A DNA stretch of 64,000 nt from an uncultured bacterium (GTDB taxonomy: Bacteria; Verrucomicrobiota; Kiritimatiellia; CAIKKV01; CAIJXV01), in the NCBI GenBank assembly GCA_903824675.1, contig CAIJXV010000055.1, forward strand, positions 51,071 to 115,070, given 5' to 3'. Position numbers and translations under genes: made by a program. The notes beneath the pieces were generated by a model. It was not told where the DNA came from. It searched no databases and worked only from the letters and a program-made list of their open reading frames with translations. Of this stretch, positions 27,801 to 36,100 are shown in pieces; positions within the stretch are counted from its first letter, which is position 1; each line of letters opens with the position of its first letter.

Positions 27801-30695
27801 CTGATCGGTATCTTCAAAGTTGGGATTCGTTTCCGACCAGTATTCGTAAAGGTTGCTGAGTCCATCGTTGTCGCGATCGCCGTCGGCGCCCTGGGCGCCA
27901 TCGGCGTTCTTCGGATCGAGCCCATTGAGCATTTCCCAGGGATCCGGGAGTCCGTCGCCGTCGGCATCATCTGCATTGCGGGAGTCGATTCCGAGAACAT
28001 CGGCTACGTCATTGGTGACGAAGATGAAATCGCTATTGGTGGTGAGGGCATAACCGAAATCGCCAAAGGTATAGTCTTCGGACGCCGTTCCGAGCAGACC
28101 GGATTTGGCCTTGCGGGCGAAATCCTCGGCCGTTTCGCCGCCGTCGTCGAAGCGGAAATAGGCCAACAGGCCGGCGGCATTTTGGGGGGCGAGATGGCGG
28201 CGATAATTTTCGATTTCCACTGCGGACCGGGCGACGCCCCAGATGCGGACTTCATCGATTGACACGCGGTTGACGAAGGACGCATTGGAATTATGGGCGA
28301 TCGTGACGGGGTCGATCGAGGCGTAGAGCCGGCTGGAAATGCCGGGTTCAAAAATCCGTTGGCCGGCGTCGAAAACGCCATTGATATATAGAGAGAGAGA
28401 GTTCTGGGCGGGGCTCCAGACGGCGGCGAGATGGGTCCATTGATTGGACGGAATCGCCGACCCCACCTGGACGTAACGGAAGAGGCTGCTGACGGTGTCG
28501 AAGGCGATATGCGGAACGTTATTCGAAAGATAGAGCCGATAGGTGATCTGGTTGGGCAAGGGGCCGGGGTTATCGATCAGCCAGCCGGTGCAATTCGTTC
28601 CATCCAATTTGACATAACATTCGAGAGTCCACGCATCCCGGTGGAGCAGGGGACTGTAGCCGCGGCTGGGGGTTCCTTCGGGATCGGGAATTGCAATACC
28701 ACTGGTGGACGTAATTCGCGCCGCCCGGCGAATAAAGGGCGACATGGAATGGACGGGACTGCTGGGTTCGGCCCAGCCCAGGTATTCAGACCGGATTTCG
28801 ACGTCATCCGGGATACCGTCATCGTCCGTATCGGTCCCATAATCAACGCCGAAACTGCGGGTGGGGCGGGCGGCTCCGAGAGTACCATTGGAAGGCGAAA
28901 CGGAGATGGAAGACCAATAATTGGCCGGAATATAGGGGCGTATGATACCGGGTCCGGAGCCGGTGCTGTCCGGACGCCAGTTGTGTTCGTTGGGATTGGT
29001 TTCGTCTCCGGACCCGTTGATGTAGGGTTTGACGGTATTACGGTAACCATCCTGGCCGGTATATTCTTCCGTGTTGAGCAAACCATCGAAATCGGGGTCG
29101 CCCCAGAAACCATCGGGATTGATGATCCAGGTGAAGCCATTCCAGATAATGTCAGCGCCACTCCGGGGGTTGAGATTGAATTCGACCTCCCAGCCGTCGG
29201 GGAGCAGATCGCCATCCGTATCCCAGCCATCCGAGCCTTTGAGCGGATAATCGGATTCGTGGCCGCTGCCATGGGTTGGATCGGTCCAGTCATTATTGCG
29301 CAGGTTGACAAGGGTTCCGGTTGACAGGGTGGTGTAATTGGTCGCGCCGAGGTTGAGGGAGACGGTCAGGGCGCGCAGGCCATTGGCGTCGATTCGGGGA
29401 AGGGCGGTGGTGCCCTTACTCCAGATATCGTTAACGCCGCCTTCTTCCAAGGTATCCAAAAGGCATTGCTCGCGGTAGGCGGTGAGGCCGTCTTCGTCCT
29501 GATCGGCGCTTAACGAGCCTGCGGTATATGGATCGATGCCGTTGGACGGGTCGTACCAGGCGACTTCAAAGCTGTCCAACAGGCCGTCGCCATCGGTATC
29601 GAAGTTGAGCGGATTGAGACTGTCGGTGCTGGTGTTATCCACGGCGATTCCCGTGGACTTGGAGGGGTCCTGTTTCAGGCGGGGCTTATTGTCGATTCCG
29701 AGGTATTCATGGAGGTTGATCAACCCGTCGCCATCCGCATCCCCAAAGCCATCGGCGACATCGGGGGTAAGTCCGGTACCATTGGCATAATGGTCGTATT
29801 CCCATTTATCGTCCATCCCGTCGGCATCGGAGTCAAAAAGCGCGGGGGAGAGTCGATTGGTCATGCCGGCGGCATAGAGGTCGTATTCTTTCTGGTTGGA
29901 AAGGCCGTCATTATCGTAGTCCTCATCGCCCGTATGGGTGAGATTGCCGAAAAACGTCAGTTCCCAGGAGTCCAGAAGTTTATCGCCATCACTATCGAGG
30001 ATAATATTGGGCAGGTAATTACGGGTCAGGGCAAGGGGAATCCCACTGATCATGGAAATGGGTTCATTGGAGGGGGAAATCCAAAGCGGCACAGACTGAT
30101 AGGCTATGGCATGGGCACCGGCGGCGACCGTATTGGTCGTACCACTGGCCAACCAGGGACCGCCATCGATACTCCAGCGGGCACCGGCCGTACGGGCAGC
30201 GGCCGGTTCCAGGGTAATGGAAAGGTCGGCGACCGCTGGGGTATAAGAACGGGTGAGGGTCAGGCTTCCCGCTTCCAACATGGTCACGGACTCACTGGCG
30301 GGTGCATCCCAGCCCGCGGCGGGTTTGAAATCGATCAGGTGTGCCCCGACGCTGATATTGGAGACGGTGGTCCCTCCGTCCAGCCAGATGCCGCCATCCA
30401 GGCGCCACTGGGCGCCCGCGGCGATGGCGGTCGGCGGATCGAGAATGACTCGTAAACTCCCGTTTTGCTGATAAGTTCGGATCAGCGTGACGGCGACGCC
30501 ATTGACGAGGGGTAGGGTCTCATTGGTGGGAGCGCTCCAATTGAGGATGGGCTTGAAGGAGAGCAGATGGTTCCCCGGAGTGAGGTTTTGGAGGGTTACC
30601 CCATTATTTTCCCAATCGCCGCCATCCAGGGTCCATTGTGCGCCGTCCAGCCGGGCTTGGTCGGGTTGGAGGAGGACCCGGAGAGAGGGGGGGGG
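24900..30695 (-). CDS. giant pilus-operon surface protein, 3' part (out of frame with 5' part)
   Basis: This is the downstream portion, about 1,930 residues, of the giant protein begun at 34213. The frame is open to 30767, but that N-terminal stretch is antiparallel to the other reading and has no family-like content, so I end the true part at the homopolymer at 30687-30695. Order: three VDGG repeats (TLDGGDW, RLDGGIW, SIDGGPW; about 30.69-30.0 kb), DxDxDG calcium-type repeats (30.0-28.75 kb), LamG domain (28.7-28.2), more DxDxDG repeats (28.0-27.66), second LamG (27.6-27.1), four VDGG repeats (26.9-26.0), a six-bladed NHL propeller (25.98-25.15) with repeated LYVADxxNxRVQ motifs, and a short beta domain ending in YYRILAY. 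No sorting signal is visible. It probably acts as an extracellular adhesin. Confidence 0.8.
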   Translation of the reverse strand, partial: PPPSLRVLLQPDQARLDGAQWTLDGGDWENNGVTLQNLTPGNHLLSFKPILNWSAPTNETLPLVNGVAVTLIRTYQQNGSLRVILDPPTAIAAGAQWRLDGGIWLDGGTTVSNISVGAHLIDFKPAAGWDAPASESVTMLEAGSLTLTRSYTPAVADLSITLEPAAARTAGARWSIDGGPWLASGTTNTVAAGAHAIAYQSVPLWISPSNEPISMISGIPLALTRNYLPNIILDSDGDKLLDSWELTFFGNLTHTGDEDYDNDGLSNQKEYDLYAAGMTNRLSPALFDSDADGMDDKWEYDHYANGTGLTPDVADGFGDADGDGLINLHEYLGIDNKPRLKQDPSKSTGIAVDNTSTDSLNPLNFDTDGDGLLDSFEVAWYDPSNGIDPYTAGSLSADQDEDGLTAYREQCLLDTLEEGGVNDIWSKGTTALPRIDANGLRALTVSLNLGATNYTTLSTGTLVNLRNNDWTDPTHGSGHESDYPLKGSDGWDTDGDLLPDGWEVEFNLNPRSGADIIWNGFTWIINPDGFWGDPDFDGLLNTEEYTGQDGYRNTVKPYINGSGDETNPNEHNWRPDSTGSGPGIIRPYIPANYWSSISVSPSNGTLGAARPTRSFGVDYGTDTDDDGIPDDVEIRSEYLGWAEPSSPVHSMSPFIRRAARITSTSGIAIPDPEGTPSRGYSPLLHRDAWTLECYVKLDGTNCTGWLIDNPGPLPNQITYRLYLSNNVPHIAFDTVSSLFRYVQVGSAIPSNQWTHLAAVWSPAQNSLSLYINGVFDAGQRIFEPGISSRLYASIDPVTIAHNSNASFVNRVSIDEVRIWGVARSAVEIENYRRHLAPQNAAGLLAYFRFDDGGETAEDFARKAKSGLLGTASEDYTFGDFGYALTTNSDFIFVTNDVADVLGIDSRNADDADGDGLPDPWEMLNGLDPKNADGAQGADGDRDNDGLSNLYEYWSETNPNFEDTDQDGVLDIQEDRDGDGLNNLLEQTLGTRPDWTDTDDDGLTDHEEWLAGTNPADAIDPGVSRAVWLGGSTNDYLDLPLNLSQRLTTWTLEAWVNPSNTAGGLILGRGLQHLSDGSVAMNYVLGLRNSGALVQPYAGYHTALGTTNYLNGTPFAAGRWTHLAASYNPGSGTLILYTNGTQDKVTNTFVDLPLLNGQVGDSWVRLGQGFFGLIDEVRIWSSVRTPVDIQTNLNRTIDASASDLRQYFRFDDSQANTNRFPFGNYNQPFGAQDFKFRKDWTNQWIHAALLRHNVRFTANGTGAIIPPPGIRISLLPPPAIANGAQWAVDGGIWNDSGVTVDSLTPGPHSITYLPITGWTAPSNEIVSLTNGITATFTRTYIQNGRLTVTLQPAAALLQGALWRVDGGPWLSSGATASNLTVGLHLINYQTATNWIEPSPDIVTINEGAETTLTAVYVPITSAVRLYLEPAGAIALGAAWRVDGGGWQGTGNSVSNLSLGTHSIEFQAAVPYVSPANFTVTFSNAVPFVGTGLYTMVSGVFVTLQPPDAIASGALWRVAGGAWTNSGSFVPLSAGTYTVDFKPVVGWAEPPSVSAVVSNEITTFLTGTYYQYAILGYYGTNGGGQFSKPASVVYDKMHRLYVADSENDRIQIYSPTSGTWSILGSAGTNLGQFNQPLALALDGATNLYVADTINDRVQRWNRAANTWTLIAGPGTGTGQLSGPFDLAIDAATNLYVTDLYNNRVQKRTSAGVWSIIITNGFNDNQTRAPRGIALNNSGQLLISDFVGTNSFSRIRRFTTSGNYIDRIGSSATNDGGFKSSWGMSVNTNGAIAVADYDNSRVMIGSTFPSGWKLLVSSSALSLPQDVAFDPHGFLCIADTGHNRLLLLTLPTSETAPSDMEPDTITSSPSGFVITWNGNPNWIYTIQYTASLTNLNSWTDVPGCVNIVGTTGLMSCVDTTSVGVSNRYYRILAY

Positions 30696-33600
30696 ATAAA
30701 GGCCCCGGGCTCGACAAAATCGACATTGCCGTTGAACCGGCCGGCATGAAACCAGGCGTTGGACCAATCGCCCGGATAGACGAAGTCCTGGGCGGACTGG
30801 GGCTGATGAAAGGCATCAAAGGGGAAGACGTTGGTCGTTGCCTGTCCATCGTCGAAGCGGAAGTAATGAATCAACCCGGTGGGGAGTGTATCCAGGAGCA
30901 ACCGATAACTGGCCGCGATTTCGCCTGCGGACCGGGCAAAGTTCCAGATACGAATTTCGTCGAGTTGTCCGGCGAATCCTTCACCGATGCGGACGAACGT
31001 TTCCCCGCCCTTGCCATTGATAGGGGGGTCAATGGCGAAGCTATTGGTGAGAGCCACCGCGGAGGCGTTGGTATAGAGAACCAGAGTGGCAGCGTGATTG
31101 TTGTAGGTGGCGGCGAGGTGGGTCCATGTCCCCGTGGGCACGGTTCCACCGCGGAGGATATAGGATGCGCCACTGCTCAATACATAACCGGCATAGGGCC
31201 GAAGGGTGCTGCCGTTTGTTTCGAGGCCGAGGACAAAGGTCATGCCATAATTGTTGCCCCCGCCGATGGCCTGGACCGTCCGGCGCACGATGATGCCGTC
31301 CCCATCGACCGCATTGGACGGGTTAACCCAGGCTTCAAGTGTCCAACTTCGAAGGCGTTGGGCGTACGATTGGGGAATGGTCATGTAATCATTGGACCCC
31401 CCGCCGAGGGTGAGGGCGCGGGAGACACTTCGGTCGAGAGGATTCACGGGGTTGGTGCCGGCGCTCTGTTCGATATTGTCGGGATCCCCGTCATCATCCG
31501 TATCCTTAAGGTTGGGGCGACTACCGAGATCTTGTTCGGTGATATTGGCGACGTTGTCGCCATCGAAATCCTCATTACCATCGAGGACACCGTCCCCATC
31601 GGTATCTTCGGCATTGGGGTTGGTTTGAGACCAATATTCGTAAATATTCGAGAGCCCGTCCTTGTCGGGGTCGCCTTGCGCCCCGTCAGGTCCGTCGGCG
31701 GAGAGGGGATTTAAATGGTGGATGACTTCCCAGGCGTCAGGCAAGCCGTCCCCGTCCGAGTCATCCGATCCATCGGCATCGACTCCGCGAATAGGCGCCG
31801 CGGTATTGGTGACGAACTGGAAATTATTGGTGGCCAAAGCATAACCGAAATCGCCGAAGGTATAGTCTTCAGATGTTGCGTTCAGGAGGCCGGTCTTGGC
31901 TTTCCGGGCAAAATCCTCGGCGGATGAACCTCCGTCATCAAAGCGATAATAGGCGAGCAGGTTGGGACTTTTTTGGGGGACCAGTCGGGTCCGATACATT
32001 TCGAGTTCTTCAGCGGTCCGGGGGGCGCCCCAGATGCGGACCTCGTCCAGATAGACTTTATTGATAAACGAGGCATCGCTTGCAGCGCCGAGCGCGAGGG
32101 GCGTGGGCGTGCTGAAGAGTCTTGACGAAAGGGCTTCCTGAAAGACGAGTGTTTGTTGGACAAAGATGCCGTCGACGTAGAGCGAGAGGCTGTTGGATGC
32201 GTAGTTCCACACGCCGGCGAGATGAATCCACTGATTGGTGGGCAATGGCAAGCCGATGGCGGAATACAAGGGAAAGGCCCCGCCGACCCGATGAAAGCTG
32301 ATCATGGGGGTGTTATTGGTCAGCGAAAGGCGATAGACAATCGAAGCCCCGCCGACGGTGGGCCGGGTGTGATTGATGAGGTAACCGGTGCAATTGGTGG
32401 CCATCAGTTTGACCTGGCATTCGACCGTCCAATCGCGTCTGTGCAACAGGGGACTGTAGCCTTGAGTGGTTCCCTCGGGGTCGGGAATGGTGATGCCGGA
32501 TGCGGCGGTGAGAAGAATGGCGCGGTGGATGAACGGGTCGGTGGAGTGGACCGGACTGGATCCACGGCCAAGTCCGAGATAGGCGGCCCAGATTTCATCG
32601 CTGTCGGACAGTCCGTCGTCATCCGAGTCGGTTCCAGGATCAACCCCCAGGCTGGTGGTGGGAAGGGCTGCGCCGAGGGTGCCGAAGGCGGGGGAGGCAT
32701 CAGCGGTATTCCACCAGTTCGAGGCGATGGAAGGACGGCTGGTGCCGGGACCGGAAGCCGTGCTCATAGGCCGCCAGTTGTGTTCGTTGGGACTGGTTTC
32801 ATCACCCGTGCCGTTGATATAGGGGAGGGCGAGCGACCGATTGCCGTCCTGACCGAGATATTCTTCGATGTTGACCAGTTGATCTTTATCGCGATCACCC
32901 CAGAAACCGTAATCGTTCACCACCCCATTGGTGAGTGAGTCTCCGCTCTTGGGATCCAAATTAAACTCGACTTCCCAGCCATCGGGAAGCAGGTCGTCGT
33001 CGGTGTCATGGCCGGGTTGAGGCGACTCATCATAACTCGATCCATCGGTGGGGTCGGTCCAGGCATTATTTCGGAAGGTGTCGATGCCTGCCCAAATGGT
33101 GGGATTGCTGGCCCCCAGGCTGAGGGGAGGATTGAAGGCCCGTAGTCCATTGATGTCGATGATGGGCAGAGAACTGGCCGCGCCCACCGTCCACAGGTCA
33201 TTGACACCGCCCTGACGCAAGGCGGGGAGCAAACACATTTCCCGGAAATTACTCAATCCATCGAGGTCGGGGTCTGCGGCGGGATTTCCCGGGGACCGGG
33301 GATCGATTCCGCTCGCCGTGTCGTACCAGGTGGCTTCGAAGCTGTCGATCAGGGTATCGTTGTCGGTGTCAACATCGATGGGGTTGATATCGTCCGTACT
33401 GCCGGTGATGAGGGCGATTTGGCCTGAAAGCGACGGATTTCTTTTCCGGGGCGGGATGCCGTCGACGCCGTTGTATTCCTGAAGATTGGTCAAGCCGTCG
33501 CCATCGGCGTCGGCTTGGGCATCGGCGGTGATGGGGTCCAATCCCGTTCCGAACGCGTAATAGCTGTATTCCCAGCCGTCATCCATGAGGTCGCCATCGC

Positions 33601-34213
33601 TGTCCCACTTAATGGGGCTGAGCATCGTCAGGGGCGGCGAGAAGGCCAGGTTCCGGCTGATGTCGTATTCCTGCTTATCGGTCAGTCCGTCATTGTCGTA
33701 ATCGCCAGCTCCAGCCGAGGTCTCGAGGTCACCAAACCAATAGACCTCCCACCAATCGGGAATGCCGTCATTATCGGAATCGTCGGTGATGGTAACCGTC
33801 AATCCCAATATATCGTTACTGGTCAGGTTGATGGCTTGCGGCGGGCTCAAGGGTTCGCCGAGATCGTGGGCACCATTGTTATTACCGTCCACCCAGGCGG
33901 ACAGGGAATAGGTTCCACTGGTCGCAGAAAACGTGAAGGCATGGTAGGAATTCAGGGCAAACGGCAGGGATGACGTGGACGACAGGCCGGATGAAAAACC
34001 GGGCGTGCCGAGGATTTCACTGCCTTGATTCCAGAGGCCGACATAAATCTGGCCGGCACCCGTGCCGTCACCAGGCGGAGTTAACCCGGTATTGCTCCAA
34101 GTCGACCGGTTGCGCACATTACCCGACAGGGACTGGGCGGAGGCCGATGCGCCGGGCCAAAGCCAGGCGCCGACACAACACGCCATCCCCAGTGCGAGGA
34201 GGCTTTTTTTCAT
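30596..34213 (-). CDS. giant pilus-operon surface protein, 5' part
   Basis: This part has a signal peptide (MKKSLLALGMACCVG, cleavage near ASAQ at about residue 27). DxDxDG repeats of thrombospondin-3/EF-hand-like calcium-binding type begin at residue 145 (DSDNDGIPDWWE). They are followed by a LamG-like domain (32.5-32.0 kb), more calcium-type repeats, and a second LamG-like domain (31.4-30.9 kb). The frame then reads IPPP and turns into about 30 residues of unrelated sequence before a stop at 30596. In the second half of the gene the same junction reads IPPPGIRISLLPPP in frame; one extra C here would give IPPPSLRVLLQPD. Restoring that frame joins it to the 3' part as one protein of about 3,100 residues. 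The gene starts 12 bases after the lipoprotein gene, inside the pilus operon. Confidence 0.82.
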   Translation of the reverse strand: MKKSLLALGMACCVGAWLWPGASASAQSLSGNVRNRSTWSNTGLTPPGDGTGAGQIYVGLWNQGSEILGTPGFSSGLSSTSSLPFALNSYHAFTFSATSGTYSLSAWVDGNNNGAHDLGEPLSPPQAINLTSNDILGLTVTITDDSDNDGIPDWWEVYWFGDLETSAGAGDYDNDGLTDKQEYDISRNLAFSPPLTMLSPIKWDSDGDLMDDGWEYSYYAFGTGLDPITADAQADADGDGLTNLQEYNGVDGIPPRKRNPSLSGQIALITGSTDDINPIDVDTDNDTLIDSFEATWYDTASGIDPRSPGNPAADPDLDGLSNFREMCLLPALRQGGVNDLWTVGAASSLPIIDINGLRAFNPPLSLGASNPTIWAGIDTFRNNAWTDPTDGSSYDESPQPGHDTDDDLLPDGWEVEFNLDPKSGDSLTNGVVNDYGFWGDRDKDQLVNIEEYLGQDGNRSLALPYINGTGDETSPNEHNWRPMSTASGPGTSRPSIASNWWNTADASPAFGTLGAALPTTSLGVDPGTDSDDDGLSDSDEIWAAYLGLGRGSSPVHSTDPFIHRAILLTAASGITIPDPEGTTQGYSPLLHRRDWTVECQVKLMATNCTGYLINHTRPTVGGASIVYRLSLTNNTPMISFHRVGGAFPLYSAIGLPLPTNQWIHLAGVWNYASNSLSLYVDGIFVQQTLVFQEALSSRLFSTPTPLALGAASDASFINKVYLDEVRIWGAPRTAEELEMYRTRLVPQKSPNLLAYYRFDDGGSSAEDFARKAKTGLLNATSEDYTFGDFGYALATNNFQFVTNTAAPIRGVDADGSDDSDGDGLPDAWEVIHHLNPLSADGPDGAQGDPDKDGLSNIYEYWSQTNPNAEDTDGDGVLDGNEDFDGDNVANITEQDLGSRPNLKDTDDDGDPDNIEQSAGTNPVNPLDRSVSRALTLGGGSNDYMTIPQSYAQRLRSWTLEAWVNPSNAVDGDGIIVRRTVQAIGGGNNYGMTFVLGLETNGSTLRPYAGYVLSSGASYILRGGTVPTGTWTHLAATYNNHAATLVLYTNASAVALTNSFAIDPPINGKGGETFVRIGEGFAGQLDEIRIWNFARSAGEIAASYRLLLDTLPTGLIHYFRFDDGQATTNVFPFDAFHQPQSAQDFVYPGDWSNAWFHAGRFNGNVDFVEPGAFIPPPLSGSSSNPTKPGWTAHNGPWMAAIGKIMG
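30687..30695 (-). repeat. 9-base C homopolymer at the frame break
   Basis: The minus strand has nine consecutive C residues exactly where the two frames of the giant protein switch. Ten (or seven) would join them. It could be a sequencing or assembly error, a real frameshift, or a phase-variable or slippage-prone tract. Confidence 0.8.
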
Positions 34214-34225
34214 AGAGGGGGCATC

Positions 34226-34879
34226 CTAGGGTTGCTTAACCAACGCGATGGCCGTATTGCCAAGATCATCCACAATCGTAATCGAGTTGTCTCCGGGAGC
34301 GAGACGTTGATAGACTTCGGTGCTCGAATCCACTGGAGGATTGAGCATTTTTCCGAGAGAAGCGTCGCTGACGGTCCACGTAAAGGGCGCGGTTCCACCG
34401 GTGACCGTGAAGGTCGCGAGATCTCCGTAATTTTCAAGGGTTACGGTGGAAGGGGTGACTGCCATCGCCACGGGCGAGGCCGTGATTTCAGCCGAGACCG
34501 CCTGGCCTTTGGAATCATGAACAACGACACTGTTGGCGCTGACTGATGCGACCGTGTAGATGGTCTGGCTGCCCGTCACGGGGCTGACCGAGCCGACGGC
34601 AGGGAGGGCCACGCTCCAAGTGAACGGGGCGGTCCCTTCTGAAACGCGGAAATTGACCTGTTGTCCGATGAAGGTGACGGTTGCCTTGGTTGGAGTAACG
34701 ACCAAAATTCCGGGTTGGATGGGCTCGCGGGTTTGATTTTCAAGGGGATTCTGGCTGAAATAATTATCGGTTCCATCGGTATTGGGGTCGCTGGTGTCAC
34801 AGCCCGGCCCGGTCATTAAAAATAACGCCACTCCGGCAACTTGAAGACTACGAATCACCCAACTGATTTTCTTGTTCAT
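34226..34879 (-). CDS. putative lipoprotein with Ig-like repeats, pilus operon
   Basis: The 217-residue product has an N-terminal hydrophobic stretch ending in MTGPGC, a possible but atypical lipobox. It is followed by a polar linker and two similar beta-rich repeats (ATVTFIGQQVNFRVSEGTAP and STVTLENYGDLATFTVTGG), each containing GTAPFTW. This resembles bacterial Ig-like (Big-type) domains. It lies between the PilP-like gene and the giant protein, all on the same strand. It may anchor or chaperone the giant protein at the outer membrane, or act in place of a pilotin; this is inference from position. Confidence 0.75.
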   Translation of the reverse strand: MNKKISWVIRSLQVAGVALFLMTGPGCDTSDPNTDGTDNYFSQNPLENQTREPIQPGILVVTPTKATVTFIGQQVNFRVSEGTAPFTWSVALPAVGSVSPVTGSQTIYTVASVSANSVVVHDSKGQAVSAEITASPVAMAVTPSTVTLENYGDLATFTVTGGTAPFTWTVSDASLGKMLNPPVDSSTEVYQRLAPGDNSITIVDDLGNTAIALVKQP

Positions 34880-34964
34880 GCGGATCTCTCCCCGATTTTA
34901 GTAGGACACCGACAATGGCTGATATTTGATCGCTACGCGCACAGGAGTGCGCTTGCGAGCAGGA

Positions 34965-35429
34965 TCACCGGCTTTGAGCCTCCAGAGGATTAAGCTTGAT
35001 GTTTTTTTCGGCAATGGAAGCGACTTTCCAACGATATTTAAAATCGGGCGTGGCCGCATCGACGATGCTGCCTTCTTCCACGACCCGTCCGTTGATGACG
35101 GCGAAAAAAGTGGGGTGCCCGGTTTTTTTGTCGATGCCAACCCGGCTGATTCCCTGAACTTTAAGCAGTTTGCGGGCCGCATCCCATTGGGGTTCCTTGG
35201 GTGAAGGGGGAAGCGTGTCGGCGGTGGTGCCGGTGGAATTAACCGCGAAAGAAATAACCGGAGCGGGGACGGGATTGGAAGGGACATAGCTGACCGGCCA
35301 AAAAGGATCCCGCAGGCGGGTGGCTGGGGTGATGACCACGATTCCCGCCGGTGCTGCATCATCCGCCCGGACCGGCAGGCTGAAAACCACGGAAAGGGCT
35401 ACGCAGGTGAAAAGGAGGGATGTTTTCAT
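34965..35429 (-). CDS. pilP: PilP-like pilus assembly periplasmic protein
   Basis: It has 154 residues from the ATG at 35429, which overlaps the PilO stop by four bases (ATGA). A signal peptide (MKTSLLFTCVALSVVFSLPV) precedes a low-complexity region with RDPFWPV, a motif typical of PilP/GspC-like proteins. A beta-rich domain follows (VQGISRVGIDKKTG, FFAVINGRVVEEG). PilP links the inner-membrane PilM-N-O complex to the PilQ secretin. PilP is usually a lipoprotein, and no lipobox is seen here. Assignment rests on both the motif and the operon position. Confidence 0.75.
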   Translation of the reverse strand: MKTSLLFTCVALSVVFSLPVRADDAAPAGIVVITPATRLRDPFWPVSYVPSNPVPAPVISFAVNSTGTTADTLPPSPKEPQWDAARKLLKVQGISRVGIDKKTGHPTFFAVINGRVVEEGSIVDAATPDFKYRWKVASIAEKNIKLNPLEAQSR

Positions 35430-36100
35430 GGAGCGTCCTCCACGGGAGTGGCGGTGGGCGTCGGTGAGGCTGAACTGGGCTCCGGCGCCGGATTCTCGTC
35501 CGTACCTTTTTCGGCTTCGGCCCACACCGGCCATTCAATCGAAAAACTGATCTGGTGGGATTCCGGAACGGACGATTGAGACATGATCGAGAGTTCGGAA
35601 ATGCAAAGCAGGGAATTGCTCGCTTCCAATTGGTGGACCAGATTCAGTAATTGAGGATAACCGCCGGACCCGGTCATGCGAGCCCCATACGATTTGAGCA
35701 AATGCTTGGATCCATTCTTTTTTTTGCCGGGAATCTCGGCGAAACCGATTTCGCTGGCAGGATTGAGCTCGAGCCCCGCCTCACTTGAAAATTGTTCCAA
35801 GTTGGCCTGAATGCCGATCAGGTAGGTGCCCAGAATCGGTTGCGCCAGATACACTGAAAGGGCCTCAACCTGGGTCCCGACGGCATCGAACTGCTTTTGG
35901 ATCGTTTGTACCTTGCGAAGTTCCGTCATCATATCCTCGTATTCGGCCTGCTTCTTTTCGAGGGACGCAAGATTTTTCTTATGAGATTCCATGACCGGCA
36001 AAATGATCAATTGGAAGATGGCAAAGATGACGGCAAGCCCCCCCATTAAGATCATGGCCAGAATCTTGATGCGCTCGTTCTTGTTGTCAGGTAATTTCAT
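35426..36100 (-). CDS. pilO: PilO-like pilus assembly protein
   Basis: The 224-residue protein has a short cytoplasmic N-terminus and one membrane helix (about 12-35), then a coiled coil (KKNLASLEKKQAEYEDMM), then a ferredoxin-like alpha/beta region, and a Pro/Thr/Glu-rich tail. This topology matches PilO, the inner-membrane partner of PilN that controls pilus alignment. It overlaps PilN and PilP by four bases at each end, so the three genes are translationally coupled. Confidence 0.82.
   Translation of the reverse strand: MKLPDNKNERIKILAMILMGGLAVIFAIFQLIILPVMESHKKNLASLEKKQAEYEDMMTELRKVQTIQKQFDAVGTQVEALSVYLAQPILGTYLIGIQANLEQFSSEAGLELNPASEIGFAEIPGKKKNGSKHLLKSYGARMTGSGGYPQLLNLVHQLEASNSLLCISELSIMSQSSVPESHQISFSIEWPVWAEAEKGTDENPAPEPSSASPTPTATPVEDAP

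Noticed and set aside
30704..30767. N-terminal extension of the 3' frame of the giant protein, starting at an ATG at 30767
   Set aside because: These codons overlap the LamG end of the 5' frame, are Arg/Cys-rich and lack homology to the duplicated copy, so the true 3' part begins at the homopolymer.
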